DNA of 46,761 bases. Origin: an uncultured Opitutaceae bacterium (GTDB lineage Bacteria > Verrucomicrobiota > Verrucomicrobiia > Opitutales > Opitutaceae). Positions within the stretch are counted from its first letter, which is position 1. Every line of letters starts with the position of its first letter. The position numbers were made by a program, and so were the translations under genes. The notes beneath the pieces are model-generated. The model had not been told where the DNA came from. It saw nothing but the letters and a program-made list of their open reading frames with translations, and searched no databases. Location of the stretch: assembly GCA_937942145.1 (NCBI GenBank), contig CALDFV010000131.1, positions 1 to 46,761 on the forward strand. Direction: 5' to 3'. Shown piece by piece: positions 18,134 to 27,540 of this stretch.

Positions 18134-18154
18134 GTGTTAAGTGGTGTATAACAC
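18134..18154 (+). promoter_or_regulatory. Inverted repeat overlapping a possible -10 box, upstream of RND operon
   Basis: GTGTTA (18134-18139) and TAACAC (18149-18154) form a perfect 6-bp inverted repeat with a 9-bp spacer. TATAAC (18147-18152), a good -10 match, lies inside it. It is 53 bp before the ATG of the fusion-protein gene. This is the arrangement expected of a repressor operator over an efflux promoter, but no -35 box is clear and no regulator gene is adjacent. Confidence 0.35.
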
Positions 18155-18206
18155 GCTAATAGCTGCCATAGTCAAACCGACCTTCCCAACTCTTCCTTCC
18201 TACAGC

Positions 18207-19322
18207 ATGAAACCCATCACTATTTTTGTTCTGTCGATCGTCACTGGACTCTCTCTACTCGGATGCAAAAACCCGAATGCAGACACCAAAGGCGAAGAGG
18301 ATGACAAAGGAATCGAGGAGATCGTAGCCATACCTGTAAAGGTCGCCGCTGCAAAAAGCGGTCCGATCTCATCCTACCTCGAATTCGACTCGATTTTGGA
18401 GACTGAAAGCGCCGTCGAAGTCCATCCCGAGTCAAGTGGCCTGGTCGTCGCCGTAATGGCGGAAGTGGGCGATTCTGTTGAAGCGGGACAGGTCATCGCG
18501 CAGCTCGAAAATGAGGAACAAGAAGTCAATGTGCGAGAGTCGCTTTCCCGCTACCAGCACCTTCAGTCGAAATTCAAGCGCACCGAGGATCTGTTCAAAC
18601 GAAACCTCATCAATCAGCAAGAATACGATACGGAAGTGTTCGATCTCGAACAAGCGGAGATCAACTATGAGCGATCTCGTATTCGCCTCGAAGATACTCT
18701 CATACGTGCTCCTGTTTCTGGGGTGGTCGCTAAACGCCTGACCCAAGAAGGCATGCGAGTAACGACAAGCAAAGTTCTATTCCGCTTGTTAAATATGGAC
18801 GAGCTCTTCGCCCAAGTGAACATACCAGGACAGCATCTGCTGAAAATCCAAAAGGGGCTCAAAGCAAAAATTGTTTCGGAGATCATCGAAGGGATCTCAT
18901 ACGATGCCGTCGTAAAACTGGTCAGTCCTGCGATCGACTCAGCCAGCGGCACCTTCAACGTAAAAGTGTCAGTCGATCCAAATAGTCAGATTCCCATCTA
19001 CCCCGGTATGTTTGTAAGCGTTCGAATCGTTATGGATACAAAGGAAAACGCTATCATCATCCCGAAGGCTGCCATTGTGCACGAGGGAGAGAAGACGTTT
19101 ATTTACACCGTAAACGACCTAGTCGCCAGAAAACAGGCGTTTCAACCCGGCTATGACAGCAGCGAAACGATCGAGTCAATTTCGGGAGTCAAAGATGGCG
19201 ACTCGGTCATCGTGCTCGGTCACAATTCTCTTAAAGACGGAGCATCGGTGAAAATCGTCGAAGAAAGCTTGTCTGCCGAAAAGAGCGCCGAAACGGAGAA
19301 TATCGATACTAGCGAAGGTTAG
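18207..19322 (+). CDS. RND efflux periplasmic adaptor (membrane fusion) lipoprotein
   Basis: A 371-aa adaptor linking an inner-membrane RND pump to an outer-membrane channel. The ATG at 18207 gives a lipoprotein signal with lipobox LSLLGC. The biotinyl-lipoyl-like half motifs are visible: VHPESSGLVVAVMAEVGDSVEAGQ before, and DTLIRAPVSGVVAKRL after, a helical hairpin of about 60 residues (QHLQSKFKRTEDLFKRNLI). Beta-barrel and membrane-proximal domains follow (SGTFNVKVSVDP, IYPGMFVSVRI, IIIPKAAIV). It is the first gene of a three-gene operon with two RND permeases. An outer-membrane factor of the TolC type is not encoded in the window. Confidence 0.92.
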   Translation: MKPITIFVLSIVTGLSLLGCKNPNADTKGEEDDKGIEEIVAIPVKVAAAKSGPISSYLEFDSILETESAVEVHPESSGLVVAVMAEVGDSVEAGQVIAQLENEEQEVNVRESLSRYQHLQSKFKRTEDLFKRNLINQQEYDTEVFDLEQAEINYERSRIRLEDTLIRAPVSGVVAKRLTQEGMRVTTSKVLFRLLNMDELFAQVNIPGQHLLKIQKGLKAKIVSEIIEGISYDAVVKLVSPAIDSASGTFNVKVSVDPNSQIPIYPGMFVSVRIVMDTKENAIIIPKAAIVHEGEKTFIYTVNDLVARKQAFQPGYDSSETIESISGVKDGDSVIVLGHNSLKDGASVKIVEESLSAEKSAETENIDTSEG

Positions 19323-19353
19323 GCTCCATACCGACTAGAGACCCACTTCTCTC

Positions 19354-22300
19354 GTGAAGAAATCTTCCGTATTCGTTTTTTCTACAGAAAGACCGGTGAC
19401 CATTCTGATGGTCGTTATCGCGGTGTGTGTATTCGGTTTCGTTTCCTACAAGAAGCTACCGCTCACACTCATGCCGGATATCTCTTATCCGAGCTTAACA
19501 ATTCGGACCGAGTACCCCGGCACCGCGCCCCAGGAAGTCGAAACTCAAATATCCCAACCTCTCGAGCAGCAATTGGCGATCGTCTCCAATCTTAAAACAA
19601 TTAGCTCCATCTCTCGGGCTGAGCAATCAGACATTGTGATGGAGTTTTCCTGGGACTCAGACATGGGGCAAATCGCGCAGGAAATCCGGGAGAAAATGGA
19701 CCGAGTACGACTCCCGGATGAGGCAACCCGGCCTCTCATACTGAGATACGACCCAACTCTCGATCCCATCATGCGGATCGGCGTCACCAGCAGCGAAATC
19801 CCAATGGATGAGCTTCGAATCATTGTGGAAGACGTCTTGCAGCGGGACCTCGAGGGCGAGGAAGGCATCGCTGCAGTTCGAGTTATCGGGGGACTCGAAG
19901 AAGAGTACCAAGTCAACATCGATGAACACAAACTGGCTTCACTTGGACTGGATATCCAACAAGTTAATACGAAATTAGCCCAAAATAACGTCAATATTCC
20001 AGGTGGTCAACTAGACGAAGGCGAAACGCGCTACATGATCCGTACTTTGAACGAATTCCAGTCGATCGAAGACATGGAGAACATTGCCATCGCAAAAAAG
20101 GATGAGGTTGTCATTCGCCTTCAAGACTTCGCCATCGTCGAGCAACGACACAAGGAGCTCGAGATTATCACTCGGGTCAACGGAGTGGAAAGCGTCGAAA
20201 TCGAGATCTTTAAGGAAGCGGACGCCAACATAGTCGAGGTCGCCCGCATGGTTAGAAACCGCCTATTCGGCCTACCCGCTCAGTTGAAATATGAAGAGGA
20301 AAGCAAGAAGCCGCCTAAAGAAGCCGATTCTGAGAAAAAGGATGTTTCGAAAAAGCCAAATTCCAAGAAGAAACCAAATCCCCGAGATCATCTAAGGCTT
20401 ACCGATTTCATTTCCCACAAAATGCCATCCAATACCTCGATCGAGGTTTTGACTGACCAGTCGCTCTTTATAAAATCCTCCATCGATGAAGTTAAAAGCA
20501 ATGCCGTATTTGGCGGACTGATTGCCGTGTGTGTTCTCTACCTGTTTCTCAGAAAGCTGGGAAACACGTTCATTATCAGCATCACGATTCCAGTTTCGGT
20601 CGTCGCTACATTCGCCCCCATGTACTTGAGCAATGTTTCGCTCAACATCATTTCTCTGGGTGGACTCGCGCTGGGAATCGGCATGCTCGTCGATAACTCT
20701 ATCGTTGTACTGGAGAGCATTTTCCGTTGCCAGGAGGAAGGGGACGATCTCAAGGCGGCAACCATTCGAGGAGTTTCCGAGGTCGGAGGGGCTGTTTTCG
20801 CTTCCACTCTAACAACGATCGCAGTGTTCTTTCCCATCGTATTTGTGGAAGGCATCGCAGGGCAAGTGTTTGGCGATATGGCGCTAACCGTTGTTTTTTC
20901 ACTACTCGCCTCCCTACTTGTAGCGCTTTTTTTCATACCAATGCTTGCTTCCAGAGGATCGATGACTGGCTCAGGAAACTCTCGAGATAGAATTTCCTAC
21001 TGGAATCCTAGTTTTCTAATCCAGCCCTTCTGCCGATTCAGAGAACGCTGGCGGGCCTTTTTCAATCACTTTTCCTCGGGCAAAACCGTTCGACTCCTAA
21101 GTCGTTCTTTACTTTTGCTACCTTTTCTAGTATTGAGTAATATAATACTTCTCATTGAACTAGCCTTCCAGATTCTCGGGAAACTACTTCAAGGACTACT
21201 GCTCCTTGTACTCTTTTTCGTTTATGTAATCGGCAAGGTTGGGACGCTTCTTTTAGGCCTAACGCGACCTGCACTCGCATTGTCAAACTTCGTCATCCGT
21301 TCCGCTAGCTCGATCTACGAAAGTTTCCTTAGACATTCTCTCAACGCCAGTATCGCCATTCTTGCTATCGCTTTTGGAACTTTCGCGTTCTGCGCTATTT
21401 ATGTGTATCCTAAGATTGGAAACGAACTTATTCCGGAAACACGACAAGGCGAGTTTTACATTGAGTCAAAATTTCCAGTCGGAACGCCTATTGAAAATAC
21501 GGCAGAGACGGTTCAAGTTTTGGAAAGGAAATTGCTTTCCGACTCCCGCATAACTCGATTCGCTACAACGGTTGGATCGGAAAAAGGAGCCACTAGTGAT
21601 ACAGATGAAGGAGAGCACACTTCACGTATCACTGTCATCATGAAGCCTGGGTCTACCGAGCTCGAAGAGAATGGACTCATTGAAGAACTGAGAACTCTCG
21701 CCCAAAATATTCCAGATCTGAAAATGGAGATCGACTATCCTGTTCTATTTAGCTCAAAAGCGCCTATCGAGGTTGAACTCTATGGATACGACTTGGATAC
21801 GATGAAAACAGTGAGCAATAGTGTCTCCGGAACGCTCGCTCAAATCCCAGGAATCGTGGATGTCCGTTCTAATATCCAGCCTGGCAGCCCAGAGGTACAG
21901 ATTATCTACGACCGAAAACGCATTGTTCAGTTTGGGCTTGAATTGCGTCCGATCGCTGAACTCGTACGCAATAAAATACAGGGCAACGTAGCCACGACTT
22001 TCAGAAAGCTCGACCGGCAAATCGACATCAGAGTCCGACTCGAGGAAGAGGATCGCTATGGACTCGACGATCTTAAAAGGCTTATTGTTAACCCGCGAGG
22101 GGAATTCCCCATCCAACTTTCAGCCGTGGCCGATTTCATCGTCAAAGAAGGAGCCAATGAAGTTCGTCATATTGACCAGCAACGGGGGACCGTTATCTAC
22201 GCCAATGTCGCGGGAATCGATCTGGCCGAAGCTTCTCGACAGATTCAGGCTGCTCTAAGAGACTTCAATTTTCCTTCTGGTTTTTCATTCGACATCTCCG

Positions 22301-22836
22301 GGCAACAAGAGGAGATGGAGGACTCGACATCGAGTATGATGTTTGCCCTCGGGCTCGCTCTTTTTCTCGTCTACATCGTAATGGCGAGTCAATTCGAGTC
22401 TTTGCTTCATCCCTTCATCATTCTCTTTACGGTGCCACTGGCGATGATAGGTGTTTTACTCACCCTCTACGCAGGCGGCTGGACGCTTAACATTCTCGTA
22501 TTCATCGGACTGATCATGCTAGCCGGAATCGTAGTGAATAACGCCATCGTGCTTGTGGACTATATCAATACGCTTCGACGGCGCGATGGCATCAGGAAAA
22601 TGGATGCCATACAGAAGGCGTGCCTCATTCGCTTTCGTCCCATTCTCATGACTACGCTAACCACCGTTCTGGGCATGCTGCCCATGGCGCTAGGTTTGGG
22701 GGAAGGGACAGAAATCCGTGTGCCTTTAGCCATTACGGTAATCGCTGGTCTCAGTAGCTCGACCCTACTTACTCTTATCGTAATCCCTTGCGCCTACTCT
22801 TTGATTGTTCGTGAAACAAAGAAGCTTCCTGGCTAA
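19354..22836 (+). CDS. RND family efflux transporter permease, with extra membrane insert
   Basis: A 1160-aa proton-driven RND pump subunit with a GTG start. The N-terminal RPVTILMVVIAVCVFGFVSY is TM1, followed by the periplasmic porter region beginning MPDISYPSLTIRTEYPG. TM4 carries GMLVDNSIVVLES, where the first proton-relay Asp is kept. The second half has GLIMLAGIVVNNAIVLVDYI and LRRRDG, with FRPILMTTLTTVLGMLP. Two insertions make it longer than the family norm of about 1030: a lysine-rich stretch at about 312-349 in the porter domain, and about 70 very hydrophobic residues at about 582-649, between TM6 and TM7, that look like two or three extra membrane segments. The next permease gene follows with a 7-nt gap. 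Confidence 0.92.
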   Translation: MKKSSVFVFSTERPVTILMVVIAVCVFGFVSYKKLPLTLMPDISYPSLTIRTEYPGTAPQEVETQISQPLEQQLAIVSNLKTISSISRAEQSDIVMEFSWDSDMGQIAQEIREKMDRVRLPDEATRPLILRYDPTLDPIMRIGVTSSEIPMDELRIIVEDVLQRDLEGEEGIAAVRVIGGLEEEYQVNIDEHKLASLGLDIQQVNTKLAQNNVNIPGGQLDEGETRYMIRTLNEFQSIEDMENIAIAKKDEVVIRLQDFAIVEQRHKELEIITRVNGVESVEIEIFKEADANIVEVARMVRNRLFGLPAQLKYEEESKKPPKEADSEKKDVSKKPNSKKKPNPRDHLRLTDFISHKMPSNTSIEVLTDQSLFIKSSIDEVKSNAVFGGLIAVCVLYLFLRKLGNTFIISITIPVSVVATFAPMYLSNVSLNIISLGGLALGIGMLVDNSIVVLESIFRCQEEGDDLKAATIRGVSEVGGAVFASTLTTIAVFFPIVFVEGIAGQVFGDMALTVVFSLLASLLVALFFIPMLASRGSMTGSGNSRDRISYWNPSFLIQPFCRFRERWRAFFNHFSSGKTVRLLSRSLLLLPFLVLSNIILLIELAFQILGKLLQGLLLLVLFFVYVIGKVGTLLLGLTRPALALSNFVIRSASSIYESFLRHSLNASIAILAIAFGTFAFCAIYVYPKIGNELIPETRQGEFYIESKFPVGTPIENTAETVQVLERKLLSDSRITRFATTVGSEKGATSDTDEGEHTSRITVIMKPGSTELEENGLIEELRTLAQNIPDLKMEIDYPVLFSSKAPIEVELYGYDLDTMKTVSNSVSGTLAQIPGIVDVRSNIQPGSPEVQIIYDRKRIVQFGLELRPIAELVRNKIQGNVATTFRKLDRQIDIRVRLEEEDRYGLDDLKRLIVNPRGEFPIQLSAVADFIVKEGANEVRHIDQQRGTVIYANVAGIDLAEASRQIQAALRDFNFPSGFSFDISGQQEEMEDSTSSMMFALGLALFLVYIVMASQFESLLHPFIILFTVPLAMIGVLLTLYAGGWTLNILVFIGLIMLAGIVVNNAIVLVDYINTLRRRDGIRKMDAIQKACLIRFRPILMTTLTTVLGMLPMALGLGEGTEIRVPLAITVIAGLSSSTLLTLIVIPCAYSLIVRETKKLPG

Positions 22837-22843
22837 GAGAACA

Positions 22844-25800
22844 ATGGCTCATCGAAACAACAGCCTCCTCCCATCGCTTTCGATTCGACGGCCAACTACC
22901 GTTGCGATGTCCCTGCTAACTTTATTAGTAGTAGGAACTATAGCCTATTTTCGAATTCCCATCGCCCTTTTCCCAGATGACATGGAGAACCCTGCGCTGT
23001 CTATCAGGGTATCCAATCCAAACTCTAATCCCACCGACACCGAAGACCAAGTCACCAGAAAAATTGAGGAAGGTCTCGGCACCGTTCCGGGCGTTGACCG
23101 AATATTGTCTACGTCGTTTGAGTCTTACTCCCAGGTTCAGGTCACCTTTCACAAAGGAGTCGATATCAGCGAAGCCTACGCAAACGTCCGCGATCGAATG
23201 GATCGCGTAATGCCTGATCTGCCTGACGAAGTAGAACGGATAGACGTCTTCAAGTTTAGCGCCAACGATATTCCAATCCTCTTTGCCGCTATGTCCCTCG
23301 ATGAGAACACTGTAGATGTCGACTACGCATCCGAACGATTTATACTCCCAGCACTGCAGCGTATCAAGGGAGTTGGAAATGTTCAAATAAACGGTCTCCA
23401 AGGCAGGGAAATCAGAATCGAACTCGATTACGACAAGATCAAAGCTCACAATATCAGCGTTGCACGTCTTGCCCAGACGTTAAACAACCAGAACTTCAAT
23501 CTCAGCGCTGGGCTGGTTCGAGAATCTGACCGGGAGCTCTTTGTCCGCTCAGTTGGTCGCATTCCCGATCTAGAAACGTTTAGGAGCATACCCGTTGATA
23601 CACGCATGGGGCTTCAACTAGGCGACATCGCGACGATTGATCCCAAACCGCAGGACACATGGAGAGTCTTCGCACTTGAAAGGGAACGGAGCTACGGCAT
23701 CGAGATCACGCGATCCTCAGGAGCGAATATTGTTCAGGTTTGCGAGGACATCTCTCAGGCATTCGAAGATCTAAAGAAACTCCCTGAACTGGAATCCTTC
23801 AAAATCCACACGTTCTGGGACCAGGGGAAACACGTCACCGAGTCGGTCAACAATCTCAAGCAAGCAGGACTTTGGGGAGGATTATTCTCGATTTTTGTTC
23901 TCTATCTCTTTCTCCGTTCCGCCAAGATGACTCTAACGATTACGCTGGCGATTCCTCTTTCAATTCTCGCTTCGATCGTAGTGCTCTACTTTCTGGGATG
24001 GTCCTTGAACATGGCAACCATGATGGGCCTTCTTCTCAGCGTTGGTCTCGTCGTCGACAATTCCATTGTAATCGTAGAAAACATACACGTCAAACGCGAG
24101 CTGGGGATGAACCCTAAAGAGGCTGCTCTCTCAGGTGCCGGTGAAATGGGCCTGGCGATCACCCTAGCCACTCTCACCACCATCGTAGTGTTTCTTCCTT
24201 TAATCGTGATGGGTGACAACGGTGAAATGCAGTTCTGGCTCCTTCGAATCGGGGTTCCCGTCATGCTCAGCCTCTTGGCTTCGCTCGTAATAGCGCTTCT
24301 TCTCATTCCGCTTGCGACAATAGTCTTCGCTGAAAAAATAGAAACAAATAAAGGGACCAAAACACAGTCTCGACTCAGCAAATGGTACCTTTCACTACTA
24401 CGGTGGACATTGCTTCAGCGCAGCTATGCAAGCATTACAATAGTCGCTCTTTTGGTCCTGTCATATGCCGTCCCCTTCAAAAAGATCGGTCAAGATCTCA
24501 ATAGCGGAGGACAACAAGACGTCCGGTTGCGATACGAATTCCCAGGTGGGCAAGACATAGAGACAATTAAAAGCTATTTTGACACAGTCTACGACTACCT
24601 TGATTCCCAGAAGCCTCGCTACAACTTCGACACCTACTCGTCCTTTTACTGGGCTGAACAGGGCTCTATTCAACTCCAATTCGATGAAGCGGTTAAGCCA
24701 TGGTATGTCACAGGGTATCAGTCGACTTTAGGGTCTTTTGGCCTTTGGAATAATCCTCATTTGACCCGTGAGGAGATCGTCGAAGATTTACGGAAAAACG
24801 TATCCGCACCACCGGGAGCCCAACTAAGATTCAATTCCAAAGATCAGGATCCGTCCAAGACTTTCAACATCGCTCTCTACGGTGACGACACAGAAACACT
24901 AAAGCGCATTAGCCAAGAAGTGGAAAGGCGTCTTCGATCCGTAGACGGTCTCGTCGCAGTCGAGACGGAAGACGACATGCAGCGCCAGGAAATGAACATC
25001 ACTCTCGACCGGGAAAAGGCAAATCACTACGGAATTGAGACGCAGATGATTTCGGGTGCAATTTCCTATGCCATCCGAGGCAATCAAGTGGGTTACTATT
25101 ATGACAGCAATGGACGCCGCAGTCGTATCCGTATATGGTTGGATGAAAATGATCGGGAAAGTATCAATCATGTCCGTAAACTCACTTTTGAAGGCTCAGA
25201 TGGAGCCCTCGTGCCACTCGATTCACTCGCTTCACTATCCTACGAAAGCGGTGCCAGAGCGATTCGTCGTCAAGATCGGAAAACGGTTATGCGAGTACAG
25301 GGAATTGCTACCGAAGAAGACTCCACTGAATTATTCAAACAGGTCGATGCCGTAATGAAGGACCTGGAGCTTCCTCGGGGCTATCGATGGGATAAAGGAG
25401 GTAGGTACCAACAGCTTCAGGAATCCAACCAGACCCTAACATTTACGCTCCTCATGATCGTTGTATTCATTATCTTGTTAATGGGAGCGATGTTCGAGTC
25501 ATTCATCCTGCCATTTTCCATTTTCCTCACCATGCCACTAGCCGGGGTAGGCGTCGTCTGGACACTCTACTTAACCAAAACCAGTTTCAATATAATGGCC
25601 TCAATAGGAACCATCATCCTATTAGGCGTAGTGGTTAACAACGGCATTGTACTAATCGATCTTATTACACGTCTCCGCTCTCAGGGAATGGAACGTCTCG
25701 AGGCCATTATCGAAGCAGGTAAACGGCGATTTCGACCCATCTGGATGACCTCTCTCACAACGATCTGCGGAATGATTCCCATGTCGCTTGGAGACACTAA

Positions 25801-26005
25801 GATGCTCGACATGTCCTATTCGCCACTCGGGAGAGCAATGATGGGCGGAATGCTTACGGCGACGGTTCTGACACTTCTAGTAGTACCTCTATTCTACACT
25901 CTATTCGATGATTTACGTGTCATGTTTTTTGGCTACGTCAGATCGATATTCCAAAAAACGGAAACAGCCGAACTTCGCCCGGAAAGTCTAGAAGCGACGG
26001 ATTGA
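22844..26005 (+). CDS. Second RND family efflux transporter permease
   Basis: A 1053-aa RND permease of normal length, clearly different from the one upstream. The ATG at 22844 gives a conventional N-terminus (SIRRPTTVAMSLLTLLVVG as TM1, then ALFPDDMENPALSIRV). TM4 has LLSVGLVVDNSIVIVENIH, the C-terminal half has IGTIILLGVVVNNGIVLIDL, and FRPIWMTSLTTICGMIPMSL follows. An upstream TTG at 22805 would overlap the first permease. Paired, non-identical RND genes sharing one adaptor are known in heterotrimeric pumps such as MdtBC, and the same may hold here. The transported compound is unknown. It converges with the ankyrin gene, 14 nt between stops. Confidence 0.92.
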   Translation: MAHRNNSLLPSLSIRRPTTVAMSLLTLLVVGTIAYFRIPIALFPDDMENPALSIRVSNPNSNPTDTEDQVTRKIEEGLGTVPGVDRILSTSFESYSQVQVTFHKGVDISEAYANVRDRMDRVMPDLPDEVERIDVFKFSANDIPILFAAMSLDENTVDVDYASERFILPALQRIKGVGNVQINGLQGREIRIELDYDKIKAHNISVARLAQTLNNQNFNLSAGLVRESDRELFVRSVGRIPDLETFRSIPVDTRMGLQLGDIATIDPKPQDTWRVFALERERSYGIEITRSSGANIVQVCEDISQAFEDLKKLPELESFKIHTFWDQGKHVTESVNNLKQAGLWGGLFSIFVLYLFLRSAKMTLTITLAIPLSILASIVVLYFLGWSLNMATMMGLLLSVGLVVDNSIVIVENIHVKRELGMNPKEAALSGAGEMGLAITLATLTTIVVFLPLIVMGDNGEMQFWLLRIGVPVMLSLLASLVIALLLIPLATIVFAEKIETNKGTKTQSRLSKWYLSLLRWTLLQRSYASITIVALLVLSYAVPFKKIGQDLNSGGQQDVRLRYEFPGGQDIETIKSYFDTVYDYLDSQKPRYNFDTYSSFYWAEQGSIQLQFDEAVKPWYVTGYQSTLGSFGLWNNPHLTREEIVEDLRKNVSAPPGAQLRFNSKDQDPSKTFNIALYGDDTETLKRISQEVERRLRSVDGLVAVETEDDMQRQEMNITLDREKANHYGIETQMISGAISYAIRGNQVGYYYDSNGRRSRIRIWLDENDRESINHVRKLTFEGSDGALVPLDSLASLSYESGARAIRRQDRKTVMRVQGIATEEDSTELFKQVDAVMKDLELPRGYRWDKGGRYQQLQESNQTLTFTLLMIVVFIILLMGAMFESFILPFSIFLTMPLAGVGVVWTLYLTKTSFNIMASIGTIILLGVVVNNGIVLIDLITRLRSQGMERLEAIIEAGKRRFRPIWMTSLTTICGMIPMSLGDTKMLDMSYSPLGRAMMGGMLTATVLTLLVVPLFYTLFDDLRVMFFGYVRSIFQKTETAELRPESLEATD

Positions 26006-26019
26006 AACAGCGTACTTTG

Positions 26020-27498
26020 CTAGTTCGCGTAGTTCGTGTGCTTTGGCTTAGGACCAGAAGGCGGTTCAACTCCGTGTCTAGCCATCACCTCAATAATCGC
26101 TTCCACCGTCTCAAACGAAGGCTTGAAGTTTCCAGGACGGTAACCTTGCGCGATTAGCAAAGGAGTCCAGCCATCATCATTTTTCGTGTTCCAAATATTG
26201 ATGTCCGACCCTAATTCATCGAGGTAATAGACCATTGAGGGGATATTCTTCAGCGCCGCTCCATGCATCGCGGTCTCTCCATTTCTATCTACCGTATTGA
26301 TATCTACTCCCAGAGAAACGATGAGTTTCGTGGCTTTCAAGCATTCCGCTTCATTTCCAGCTTCTTCCTCGGGAGCTCTACTTCCGACGCCCGCCGCCGC
26401 TAAAAACGCTGTCGTGCCTTGATTGTTTGGAATGTGCGGATCCGCACCGAGCTCGAGGAGCAACTTCATATAGGGAACGTCCGCCCTATCGGAGGCTAGA
26501 AAGAAAGCTGTCGCGCCAAAATCTCTATTCTTGACGCTTCCCTTACCTTTCTCGAGTCGACAATTGACATCAGCCCCTCGGGCGACCAGCTCGCGAATAA
26601 ACTGTTCACTATTGCGTAAGCCAGAGCCGCGCGGTGCAGGATCTCCACTAGCCGATTCTCCGATATCCGGTTTACGTATCCACGTAAGGGCATGCAAAAC
26701 GGAGTATCCTGTGCGAATATCGTTTGGATCTGCTCCCCTGTCTAAAAGTTCAATCGCGAGATCAAAGTGACCATTTTCCGCTGCCAGCAAGAGAGGGCTA
26801 GTCCCTGACATGGGAAGCTTTCCGAAAAATCGCTCTGGACTCATCACCGCATTAATGTCCGCTCCCGCATCAAGGAGCATGTGCGTCACTTCATGTTCAC
26901 CATTTCGCACAGCGAAAAACAAAGGCGTGTATCCAGAATACTCAAGAGGGGTCGTAAAATCCGCTCCAGTTTCGAGAAGTTCGCGGACCACGCTAGCATG
27001 CCCCTCAGCGGCAGCCCACATAATGGCAGTCTGATCACGGCTTTCCTGGGCATCGATCTCGGCTCCCGCATCCAGTAGGGCTTTGACAGCGCCAATCTTT
27101 CCGGTACGCGATGCGGTCATCAACGCGGTTTCGCCTCCACTGACAGAGCTATTCGGATCCGCCCCCGCTTTGAGCAGTCTCGAGACGATCGCTTCATTGC
27201 CATTTACACACGCTAGATAGAGAGGGGTGATTCCGTATCGATTCTCTATAGTCGGACTGGCCCCTCGCTCTACCAACTCGTTTACGAGATCGGCCTTGTC
27301 ATGGTAAGCCGCCCAATGCAGCGCCGTCATCCCATCAACCTGAGTCGCATTGATGTCCCCTTCCTCAATAATTAAACTCACTGTATCAAAGGCCCCTGCC
27401 TCAACCGCATCGGCCAGTTTCGAATCTGACGCGGCTTGCAGCGGGCCCGAGAGAAGAACGAAAACAGAGAGAGAGATGGGATATGTTTTGATCTTCAT
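26020..27498 (-). CDS. Exported ankyrin-repeat protein
   Basis: A 492-aa protein with a signal peptide (ISLSVFVLLSGPLQAASDS) and about ten ankyrin repeats filling the rest. Typical units are GMTALHWAAYHDKADLVNEL, GITPLYLACVNGNEAIVSRL, DQTAIMWAAAEGHASVVREL and GETAMHGAALKNIPSMVYYL. Longer loops with a PxRGSG segment and an acidic EEEAGNEAE segment interrupt the stack at about 270-290 and 380. Ankyrin repeats bind proteins; here the stack should lie in the periplasm. It is the last gene of an operon, 42 nt after the DUF1552 gene, and shared transcription with the DUF1592 heme protein suggests that one of these is its partner. Confidence 0.9.
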   Translation of the reverse strand: MKIKTYPISLSVFVLLSGPLQAASDSKLADAVEAGAFDTVSLIIEEGDINATQVDGMTALHWAAYHDKADLVNELVERGASPTIENRYGITPLYLACVNGNEAIVSRLLKAGADPNSSVSGGETALMTASRTGKIGAVKALLDAGAEIDAQESRDQTAIMWAAAEGHASVVRELLETGADFTTPLEYSGYTPLFFAVRNGEHEVTHMLLDAGADINAVMSPERFFGKLPMSGTSPLLLAAENGHFDLAIELLDRGADPNDIRTGYSVLHALTWIRKPDIGESASGDPAPRGSGLRNSEQFIRELVARGADVNCRLEKGKGSVKNRDFGATAFFLASDRADVPYMKLLLELGADPHIPNNQGTTAFLAAAGVGSRAPEEEAGNEAECLKATKLIVSLGVDINTVDRNGETAMHGAALKNIPSMVYYLDELGSDINIWNTKNDDGWTPLLIAQGYRPGNFKPSFETVEAIIEVMARHGVEPPSGPKPKHTNYAN

Positions 27499-27540
27499 TT
27501 CTTAGTTAGTTCTGCAGTGAGGATTCAACCGAAGATTCGT

